From the NCBI GenBank assembly GCA_036785705.1, contig JAWUZG010000070.1, positions 3,607,001 to 3,671,000 of the forward strand: DNA of 64,000 nt, written 5' to 3'. The notes under the pieces are model-generated. The model was not told the DNA's origin, ran no database searches, and saw only the letters and a list, made by a program, of their open reading frames with translations. This document shows positions 28,401 to 38,631 of the stretch, piece after piece (position 1 is the first letter of the stretch; every line of letters begins with the position of its first letter). The stretch is from Acanthornis magna (Eukaryota > Chordata > Aves > Passeriformes > Acanthizidae). The position numbers were made by a program, and so were the translations under genes.

Positions 28401-31400
28401 AAGCACCAGATGCACCATTTACATAAGCAGGGCGTTATAAGTGAGCTTCTTCCTTTTCTTTTTTGATGGCTACGGATTCATGGCAGCAAATGGGTTTGTT
28501 CACAGATGGACAAGAAATGACTGAGAATCTCCTAAATGTCAGTGAGCTCACCAAGTAACCAGCACTGTATTCAGCTCTGTTGGACAGGCTCTGACACATC
28601 ACAGGGCAAAGTGCTTCAAGTAGTAAGTTCCAGTTTCATTGTGTTGAATCAGTGATTTCGTACTCTAATAGATGATGTTAAAAAACATCTAAGTGAAGTT
28701 TTCAGCATTTCCTTCAGTCCCTAAAATTATAATAACTAAAGACTTCTCCAGAAACAGAAACATATTTTCCTTTTCAATAAAAGCTCAGAAAGGTGCAGAC
28801 TCCGGGATTTCCTTAACATAGAGAAATATTTTTAGAATTTGAAAATAAATTTGGGAATAAAAACATAAAATTGTCATTAATTCAGTAATAGAGGACTCTA
28901 CGAAAAATTAACCAGGAACAGATTAATGAAAACTAATATTTCAATTGTGTATTTCAGAAAACTATGCAGTAATTATCAATAAAACCAAAAAGTCTATATG
29001 GAGCTGATTTAACCATAAAATTGAGTTAAAAAATAAAAGAAAAAAGAAAGGAATTCAGTACCTCAGATCCCTTTTGCAAGGTAGTCATAGTGATGGAAAG
29101 CCCAAGCCATAACTTTATGGGGAGTAGTTGAGGAACACTGCAATTACAGGAGAATTTGCTTTGTATCAGGCTCATTAAAAAAATAAGGATGAAAATTACT
29201 TTTCACTTGGTAGTAATTCCATTTTGTTGACATCTGATTAGTCATGCTGGTCTTAAATGCTGGCAAGGCCATTAATAAGGCGGGAATTAATGAATGAGGT
29301 AATTTAGAATATTTTTGAGTAAATAAATCTTTAGAGTAACTACCCTCTGCAATGCCATTTTAAGACAGTGAATGTGGCATATTTGTACTAAAAAAAAAAA
29401 TTTAGTAATGTAAGAATATTAAGATTTTTTTTTTGAATCAAGGAAACACGAACAGTAGAAGGTTAACCAGATAATACTGTTAAGGCAAAAAATTGACAGA
29501 TTATTACTATATTAGCTTAATCAAATACTTCCTAGAATAGCTTTACACTATCACAAAATCTTTGAATGTTACTTATTTCTACAGAATGTCAGCTTAAAAA
29601 AAAAAAAAGAGGTGAGGTAATAAAGGATTCTTTTCAGACTTAGTGACTATAAGTTGTAGTTACCACTGCAGTGAAAAGGGATCCTTGTTTTAATGGCAAT
29701 TCAAAACGATAGCATTTTTATCTTTCAAAGAAAGAGCCTTTTTTATGGGTGCAATTGAATTCCATACACAATGCCTTACTAAGTCTTTTTATAGTTAAAT
29801 AGCTATGAAATCATAACTTCATTGAAATTACAAGAAGATGTAAGACTAATGCTTTTATCGATGATCAGAATAGGTAATTACAGAGCTAAGACTATTTCAA
29901 AGTCATCTCAATGTAACATCCACCGCAAGAAAGGAAACACTAGAAGTATCTGTGAGGAATAAATTAATCATGTAAAACAACAATACTATCAGACTGTTTC
30001 TGCCACTGACTCATACCTGCTGACCTCAAACAAGATTTCTGTCTGTTTTTAAGGCAGGTTTTTTTGGGATCGTATCTGTAACTCAGTTTCTACAGTTTCA
30101 CAAAAATTCTGTTTTCTGATGGTGCTTTTCATAGACAGGTTCCTGCTTATGTACATGCAGCAGCAGAGCACACAAATCTTCCTGCCTTACTCTACTCTGA
30201 AATACAAAAATACTCCCTTCTGCTTTGATTTTGATTTGACAGATTCCTTTACTGCGTCAAATCATATCAGCCACTGTGAGTCATCACAGAAATCCATGAG
30301 ACTACTTTTGATAAAGTTATACAGGTGAACATTTTCTGAGGCTGGGTGGCCTCCAGCTAGTGAAAAGGACTCCAATGATTAGCTGTTAGAAATTAGTTAT
30401 GTGGAAGGAGCTTTTGTGTTCTGGTCTCATTCAGCACTTCGGCATTTGTCAAATCTTTGATTATTAACAGGGTCAGAATTTCATTCCAAATATAACCAGG
30501 GAATTTGTGCCTCGGGCTTTGGCAGAACAAGATTTCACACACTGAATTTAAAGGAAAAGGCTCATATAATGTTAATCAGAACAAACCTGAATGAGAAAGA
30601 AGCCTGAAAATAAGGTTTACCCATGTGCAAGTTCCCCTGGGAGTTTCCTGAGAAAGTGATTAATATTGCTCTACTCATATGGAAAAAAACACTGTTAAAA
30701 ACCACTTTTCCCTTGCTTGAGTCAGGAAACGTGAACTGAAATCAAAGCATATTAGCAAAAATAAAATATTAATGCTCTGGATTTCTTATGCAAACTTTTT
30801 CAACACTGCATTATTAATGACATCTAATTGTAGTGGAGATTGCTGCAGGACAAGCTAATTTTACTACAGACTATAAAATACCTTCTTGTAAAACCCACCA
30901 GGATCCTGATAGGATTTCATCATGTCTTCTAACACTCAGTTGTTAGTCTTGACTCAAAATTGTTCACAGGAGCCAGTAACTTATGAAAGTATTGTGAAAC
31001 ATGCTGATTTTTATACAAATTTCTTCTGTGATAGAAAGAACAATTTATTTTAAATTGTTCTTGCACAATTCTTGCATTCAAAGAGTCCTATACCCAGTGT
31101 CAGTATTTTACCATAGCAGGAAATATCTTATAATTAATATCGCCAATATGTGAGCATACATCTTTGATTTAGGCTGAGGTCTAAAATGGGCAGCATGAAA
31201 CTACATCAAGCTGCTGAAGAAAATCCTGAAAGCCAAAGATCACCAGAATGCAGCAGTGTAGTTTAAACATGTCACATTCTTCCTACAAGAGCCCTACATC
31301 AAAAGGGACTGGAAGATCACACAGGAGCTCATTTACCCAGTCTGTGGTATGTAGGAACTGTCAGCTTCTTTCAGTGGCACAGCAACACAGAGAGCACCTG

Positions 31401-34400
31401 AAAAGCAATATCATATTTATATCAGGAAAGGACTGTTTCACTCAAGAATGGGACCAATGAGCTACAATTAAGACAGTTTTCAAATCAGAAAAAAAAAATT
31501 AACTCTCAGATATAAGGTTTCATGAGAGCCTCAAAACATCCAGCCTTCATCCCCAGCCTGGAGCCCCCTCTTGATTGCAAATGACCATATTCCTCCTTTT
31601 AAAGGAGGATACATGTCCTAGAGCAGGAAACACAATCTTCTATTTGGTAAAAACGTAAGTCTCTGGTGGCACTTCAACAAAGTTACAGATACCTCAGTAA
31701 CTGTGTCTCCTTACTTCAACCCTGGCACAGTAAGGTTGGTGGACTCATCAACAAACAATAGCTTCAGACATCCCAGTACCTGGGATGAACAGCACTCAGG
31801 AAATATATCCAGGGAAATAATGGCACAAACAGCCCTGCAAAACCAGGGAAATGAAGAAGGTACCATATTGTAATGAGTCTTTTTCATAGCAGATCACTCA
31901 ATTTTTACTGTCATTTTATCATCTCTGATGTGAGGTATAACTAGAAATAGTTGTAGATGAATGTTCAATTTCAGCAGGAATACAAACTTGTTCAACAGAC
32001 TCTGACTTGTTTCATTACACAGATTAATAATGGCTCTTCTCCGCAGTGTGTTATGAAGGATTTTTATTAAGAAACTCCCTGTCTATTTCACATTGTTCCA
32101 AGAAAAGAAAATTCACTCAGGCTGTTCTTACGTGTGCCATGAATCCACAGAGTTCTTTGTCTACTGCTGGTTGCTTTTCTCTTCCCAGTGTTACAGTCAT
32201 AATTGTGGTGCATTTAGTTATAAAACAGAAGAATCAGCTCTCCTTAATTTGAAAATTCAGTCATTTGAACAGAATTTTCTTTGCTTGCTGTGAATGGGAA
32301 CAGCCAAGTAATCTGTTGTAACATCAGCCTCTGTGTTCCTTATTCCTACAGTGGATTTGCTTTCCCCTATGGCAGTTTTACAGTACAAAAGCTGCTTCTA
32401 AGTTAAGTGCTAAATTATACACTATGGCTCTTGTCATTCAAGGCATATAATACACGGAGCACTACAGTAATTATCTCTACTAAATAACATGGAAGTACAG
32501 CAGGCAAACCTAAGTGAAGCAAAAATTATGGAGTCCAAGATAGAGCTGTTGGTTGGACCCCCATAATTCAATTAATTATTCCCTCTTAATCGGAAATTCC
32601 ATGAGAAAAAAACTTCTTCCTATTACACTTATAATTAGTTCCTAAATACTCCCATTGCCAGTAACAATTGAGTTAAAGAGAAATCATACATATTTGTGTT
32701 ATTAAATGCTAGCACGTCTCTGAGCCTAATGTAAGGATATTCTAGGTTTAATAAAAAAGGGCAGTTCTAAGAGAAAAAACAGTCCAAAACTGAAAAACCA
32801 ATATTTCTGGCATTTTTTTCATGTGAAAATTAGGGACATAATAAAGCAAAGAATGTATCAACAATACAGTCCGTGAAGTATACTTATAATTTGCGTATTA
32901 TTCCTAGAAGAAACAATACGTTTTAGATGTTCAGTTCAAAATAGGACTAAGACCATGCCAAATCTTATTCCAACTTTCCTTTTAACCATGAAAAAGCTTT
33001 ATTATTTAGGCATTCTAGAATTATTAGCTTTGTTGAAGAAAAATACCCAACAGCAGTAAGCAATTATGCAGATGCATTTGTATTGTAGAAGTTAAAGGTT
33101 TATTATGCTTTCAGATTAATAAAATAATGCCCCTGTTTAGAGCCAGCCAATTCCTTTAAAAGTTTGCACTTCCCATTTAATCTAGTCCTATAATTTAATC
33201 GTGATAGTCTTGTGCATTATACCAGGGCTGAAAAAGTGTGTAATTATCTGAAAGCAAGATCTTTATGCATGAGATAATTACAGTGGTACCAGCTAGCCCC
33301 AAAATACAGACAAGAATAGATGAACCAACTAATTTTTAAAAAGGTTTTTATTTTATGCAACTCTTTCACATTCCTAGGTAAATACGAGAGATCATACAGG
33401 CTATCACATTTATATAAATTTAGACCTTGAATACTTGCTATTGGGGAGGAGAGAATATTTTGAATTTGATAAAAGTCTGCGAGTGTTATTTTAGGGTCTC
33501 TACCCATTCTATCCCCCCAACACTGTGACCTAAGTAGGATAGCAAGGACATTCCCCATTGTAGCTGTATGAGAAAAATGTTAAGAGCTTCTGCTTCCTTT
33601 CCTCTGTGCTTTGCTCAGCCAAAACAGCTCAGCTGAACTGTGCAAAGATGGCTGCTGCAGGGAAAAGGTAGCAAAACCAGCACAGCTCAGATCAGGTAAT
33701 AAAACAGCAAGAATACAAGAATACATATTTGCCATGAAAGACAAGAAAATATTTCATTTTGTGTTTTAGTCATGGGCAAGACAGAGTATAGGTCCTGTCA
33801 GATATCCATCAGTTAGAAGAAAAATACAAGGAATGGATTTAGTTTCTATCATATAATTTATGTCCTTGGCAAACAAATTATTTTCTTTGGTATTTACTCA
33901 AGAGAGAACATATCCACAAAAGCAATTTTATTTTCAAGTATCAATCCGAAAAAGCTTATCTCCTAGATAAGGATGAAATAAACACTATCTTAATGTTTAA
34001 CTTTTTCTGTCTTTTCTCCTTTAACTTAAGAAAATAAAAGCAAGTAGAAATTCCCTAATTTGATGTTGCCAAAACAGATTCTACAACACAGCATCGATCT
34101 TGTTGCATGCACAGACATTATCACCCTTCTGCCTAAAACTTCAGCTGACAAATTGTGCTAAACTGGCAACATATTCGCATCCTTTTCAAGGAGGAACTGT
34201 AATGAATATTCAGCTTTAATGAATATCAATACAGAACAGACTTGTAAACATGAAGGGTTTTATGTTCCTCGTGGTCTATTTCAGACTTAAAAACCACTCC
34301 TCACAAATCAGGATGACGTAAGGTAGTTCTGCTAAAACACATTACATGTAGAAAATGAGTTAATTTCCAGTACTGACTTGATGGGCTGCATTTCTCTACC

Positions 34401-36890
34401 AGATAAACTAGAGAGGTCTGGGTTTGCTTTAATGTGCCTGAATAATTCTAAATTGATTTACAGTGAGACATAAATGGGTAAATACAATAGCCAGTATTCA
34501 TTAGAAAGCTATAGATTTAGAAAGACTAACAAGTATAATAAATGCATATTTTCTTTCTGAGGCACAATCAATCATGAGGCAAACCTTAGCAAGCATCATA
34601 GGTTGACTCCGTTCAAACACACGGCCAGTACAATGATCTCCGGCATTCTAGACAAAGGTTTCATACTCATACCCTGTAGTTAAATACCAGGTTTGGGCAC
34701 CAAAATCTGGCACACTTATAAAAGGAATAACCAAACCAGGAACTGCTGAATAAGCTGTGAACAAGCCTCTAACCAGGTGGCCCTGCTGTGATTCCTGCCC
34801 ATCTCCATGCTTGGAGCCTGCCTTTTCCTGTGAGTTCCAAGCAGCTTACAGGTAAGTAAAACATGGTTGGAGGAACTATTTAAGTGCTTGAAAAGCACCT
34901 TGGTTGTCTATCCATGTCTCTGGAATTACACCTATGTACAGTATACACAGAAATACTCCTTGACAGAGAAGGAAACACTGTAACACTAACTACAGTAACA
35001 GTAGCTGACCACAGCAACATTTTTATCTGTCACTTTGTATTAACTTCCAAAATGAAAACTAAAAAAAAAACCAAACCAAAACAAAGCTCTCCTTCCAGGC
35101 ACTTACCTGAAAACGAAGGTGGCATTTACCAGAGAAGTTTTATCGTAACACTGTGAATTTACTGCTGTTATACACACAACATGAATAAGGCAAGGAAGTA
35201 TAGAAGACCCTTTTAGTAAAGAACAGAGGTCAAACCTCAGCTATTCTTAATTTTATGGGACAAACTCACTGGTTTTTATGCTTCTTTGAAAACTGCAGGC
35301 CAGCAGAGGCTGTAAAAGGTGGATTGAGTAGGCCAGCAGGATTCCCCCCAACAGCCAAGTGAGCTGTTTGACAGCAAGCACTCCACAATGAGAAAATAGG
35401 ACTGCCTTTTCACACAGATTCACTCTTCCACTTAAACAAAACAAATATTTCTAGCAAACAACTGAGCATTCCAGTTTGTCTCACTTTTATTATCACTAAT
35501 TAAGCCCATTTGTTAAAAAAGCTGCAACAGACAAAAGCATATGGAAAAACTGAGGGATACTAATCTATCGTAGGAGCCTAATATCCTGGCAATATCCACT
35601 GAGCTTTATACTAAAAGCTTGATCTAGTCACAACAGAATACAAGTCATGTCAAATATTGGCAGCTTCCTTAAATCCTCAAGGGAACATAATTCTATAAAA
35701 TCAATGTAATACAAGTATTAACATTGAGGGGTTTTTGGTTGTTGCCATAAGAACAATTTACACATGCACATATGGTGCTAATGTCTGAAACTTTCCTTTT
35801 GAAGTAATTAGTACTATTTCACAAAAGATTACTATTTCTTGTGTGTGAGGAAGTTACTTATACACCATTTGATGCTTAATCTTAATCCACAATTTCTACT
35901 TTCAAGCAACTCTCTGACTTTCTCCTAGCACGACTTCTCTTTATTCAGCTGAATAAATGTCAGCAAATAAAATGTTTATACCCACTACATATAATTTGTT
36001 TTCATATAATAAAAATAATACCGGAGATGATCTAACATCTCTTTAGCTGATGCTGCCACTTGAACCCCGGGAGGGTCAAGGGCTACCACACTTTCCCCTG
36101 GCAGGCTGCCAGCAACTACAAGTGTTTATTTCCAGGCAAGGATTGCTTTGGTAGCTCAGCTTCAGGGAGAAAGGACCAGCAATTCACATTTTCGGGCCCC
36201 CTTTCAAAACAAACAAAAAACCCCAAACAAAACATACACACACGCATACACAAACACACACATTTCTCTGCCTAATTCTAATCACCAGACAGAATAGTAA
36301 CATAAAAAGATTCAGAGTTATAAAAATAACATCATACTACTCTGTAAGAGCCATCTGTGCTACAGAAATAATAAGCATTTGCCAATGGGGCAAGCAAATC
36401 TTTTACCTTTTAGTGGCCTGTATTTGCTGTTCAAATATCAAATAATAAAAGGTTAGGCAGTTTTCCATTTCATATCTGTAATATTTTAAGTAGCTATCTT
36501 CAATAAAGCAGCGCCGAGAGCTCAAATAACAACCTGAAACGGCACTATTTTACCACAATGCTTTTGTAAAGCCATGGGGCTGTTGTTTTTTTAATCAAAT
36601 TTCATTTCCCAGCAATAATTTTAATAGCTACTTTAAACCCACCCCATTCCCTGAGGGCAATGTTGGGGTCTGATAAAACCAAAATCATGGACTTGTTTTC
36701 TTCTATGAGAGAAAAAAGCTTTAGTAATAGCTATTTCTTTTATTAGCGCCCTGCTGGTTGGTTTATTAAGTATATAAGATAAGGGAAACAATTATCCCTC
36801 ACACATCAGGTCGAGAAGAAGGGTTAACCCTCACCTGCCTGAAAGTGCTCAGCAGTGTCTTTCCTCCACCCCCAGGGACTGATAAATATA
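25433..36890. other. unique AT-rich sequence, no supported gene
   Basis: About 11.5 kb of unique, AT-rich DNA. It includes A-rich runs near 29390 and 29596, a palindromic hairpin at 31591-31609, an AC-rich low-complexity tract near 36200-36262, and blocks around 29210-29330 and 32960-33290 rich in TAAT and TAATTA cores that might be regulatory. A possible minus-strand splice donor at 27857-27865 is discussed as a finding. No frame exceeds 104 codons and none has a recognisable domain. Confidence 0.5.
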
Positions 36891-36893
36891 CGT

Positions 36894-36952
36894 GTGTATA
36901 TATATATATATATATATACATATGGAGTTTATATATGTATACATATGCATGT
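36894..36952. repeat. TA-rich microsatellite
   Basis: A run of about eleven TA dinucleotides (36897-36918) preceded by GTG and followed by further alternating purine-pyrimidine sequence (CATATG, TATATATGTATACATATGCATG). It borders the CpG island directly, giving an abrupt change from nearly pure AT to strongly GC-rich DNA. Short frames crossing it produce runs of alternating Tyr and Ile and are not genes. Confidence 0.95.
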
Positions 36953-37261
36953 AAAAAACAATAGGTATATGTATAACCACAAAGAGAAGGAAAGGAGTAA
37001 CCTCTCACCTCACTCAGGGCCACAGCCGAAAGCAACGCAGCCTCAAGGCGAGGCGGCACGGACAGGCCATAAACAGCCCCGCAGAGTGCTACTCTGCTCA
37101 AAAACAAAGTTTTTCTTTCCTGAGGCAGACGAGGTAGGGAACTCTTCCCAGGCACACCGCGTTCACAGCCACGCATTAACTTGCCGGGAGACTGCCGGCG
37201 CCTCTCGACAGCTCCGCCGCCCCCTCACAGCCGGACAGCCCCGAGGGAAGGGGCTAAGGAG

Positions 37262-37675
37262 CCTCCAAAAGGGCGGGAATGCCGTCCCCTCACGGCTCGC
37301 CGCCCTCAGAAGCCTCCAAAAGGGCGGGAAGCCGTGAGGAGATGACATTTCCACCCCCAGACGCCTCCAAAAGGGCGGCAAGCCGTGAGGCAAGCCGTGA
37401 GGGGACGGCATTCCCGCCCTTTTGGAAGCGTCTGAGGGCGGCGAGCCGTGAGGGGACAGCATTCCAGCCCTTTTGGAGGCCTCTGGGGGCGGAAATGCTG
37501 TCCCCTCACGGCTTCCCACTCCAGACGCCTGAAAAAGGTCGGGAAGCCGTGAGGGGAGGGCATTCCCGCCCTTTTGGAGGCGTCTGAGGGCGGCGGCGAG
37601 CCGTGAGGGGAGGGCATTCCTGCCCTTTTGGAGGCGTCTGAGGGCGGCGAGCCGTGAGGGGAAGGCATTGCCGCC
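37262..37675. repeat. 51-bp GC-rich minisatellite with units in both orientations
   Basis: The unit reads GCCGTGAGGGGACGGCATTC then CCGCCCTTTTGGAGGCGTCT then GAGGGCGGCGA. Forward copies begin at 37394, 37445, 37546, 37600 and 37651 (steps of 51, 101, 54 and 51 bp). An inverted copy occupies 37262-37310, inverted half-units lie near 37312-37328 and 37363-37379, and another inverted half lies at 37491-37512. The segment 37262-37296 is the reverse complement of 37394-37428 at 34 of 35 positions. Because 51 and 54 are multiples of three, frames stay open through the array on both strands (about 200 codons at 37163-37768 minus, with recurrent ASKRAGMPSPHGSPPSD-like repeats). This looks like a consequence of the repeat and not a gene. 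I do not recognise the repeat family. Confidence 0.93.
37445..37512. repeat. large imperfect palindrome within the minisatellite
   Basis: The left arm GCCGTGAGGGGACAGCATTCC (37445-37465) pairs with the right arm at 37491-37512, whose reverse complement is identical apart from one extra T. The roughly 25-nt centre is CCCTTTTGGAGGCCTCTGGG-like. The result is a 21-bp stem that could form a hairpin in RNA or a cruciform in DNA. The C-to-A change in ACAGC is present in both arms, so the arms are more like each other than like neighbouring units, which suggests an inverted duplication or arm conversion. Confidence 0.85.
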
Positions 37676-38604
37676 CTCCGTCTCGCCTCGCTGCCGCTCA
37701 TACGAGGACATCCCGGCAAAGACTTGCAGGTGTCTGTCTGCTCCCTCCCTTGTGTTCGGCAAGTTCATTTTCGGCGATCGTTTTTTGTATGTTTTGTTTA
37801 TTTTTTAAATTTTTTTAAATTTAAGATTTGGCCAAAAAAAGCCGCGGGGGGTGCCTGGTCTGGCCCTTGACAAAGCTGCCAAACTGAACCAGCCCTTCTG
37901 AGGGGTGCCTCCCTCAGGCACACAAACCAGAATAATACACTTTCAGAAAGTCCCATTTAACACAGACAACAGAACAGACTTGTTGGTATTCCTAGAACAT
38001 GTAAGGAGAATCTTTTCCAGTGTTCCTCAAACGCTGGTAGAAGGCAGATCAGCACTAAAAACCAGGTTGGCATCACTAGATTCTGAGTCTAAACAAGTTC
38101 GGGGAAAATAGACAGAGACTGACAACAAAAACTTGCATTGCCTGTGCGAAGTCCACTAGACAAATTGTGAATGCATTTCTTTGTTATAGATAATTTCTGA
38201 AGTGGAACAGAGCAATATCACAGCAGCATTGGTGTGGAACTTAGAAAAGGATTGATTTATACAACGTGTGCAGGTGCTTATTCTGAGAGTTTTTTAAATA
38301 AAGCAAGTTATGTTTGCAAAACATGAATTTTATTTAATAAACCTGAAGAAACAGGGAAAAGCAGAAACTGACAATTCACCTCAAATCTAATATAGCATCT
38401 CCAACACTAAATGCTATCTCATGCAGTGTTTTTGCTTTCCTAAGTACTTTAACCAATACATTTTAAAATGTGCCATCTATTATCTTTCTCCTGCACGTTT
38501 AATGACTGCTATATAGTCAGAAGTCTGGAGGATTCTATGGAATTTCTTATACATGGCTTACAAATCTTCTTACTTAAACCACAATTGTTCCCATTTTCAA
38601 TCTG

Positions 38605-38631
38605 TGCCTTTAGACTGCAAGTCTAAAGGCA
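38605..38631. repeat. perfect 12-bp inverted repeat, 3-nt loop
   Basis: TGCCTTTAGACT (38605-38616), loop GCA, then AGTCTAAAGGCA (38620-38631). All 12 positions pair. It is too short to be a microRNA precursor and has no attached T run to suggest a terminator. Confidence 0.95.

Larger units (their letters stand above)
37015..37770. promoter_or_regulatory. CpG island, candidate promoter
   Basis: This is the only GC-rich, CpG-dense stretch in the window; one 60-bp line (37381-37440) alone has six CpGs, against almost none in typical flanking lines. Bird CpG islands usually mark promoters. Donor-like sites exist on both strands: minus-strand AG|GTGAGA with exon end near 37009, and plus-strand GAG|GTAGGG with exon end near 37133. 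No recognisable first coding exon is present, so a non-coding RNA promoter, an orphan island, or an island created by the GC-rich minisatellite inside it are all possible. Much of the CpG content comes from that repeat. Confidence 0.6.

Noticed and set aside
36799..37337. Frames of 125 and 160 codons across the TA microsatellite and CpG island edge
   Set aside because: They include runs of alternating Tyr and Ile from the microsatellite and Arg/Ala-rich sequence from the island, which are composition effects.
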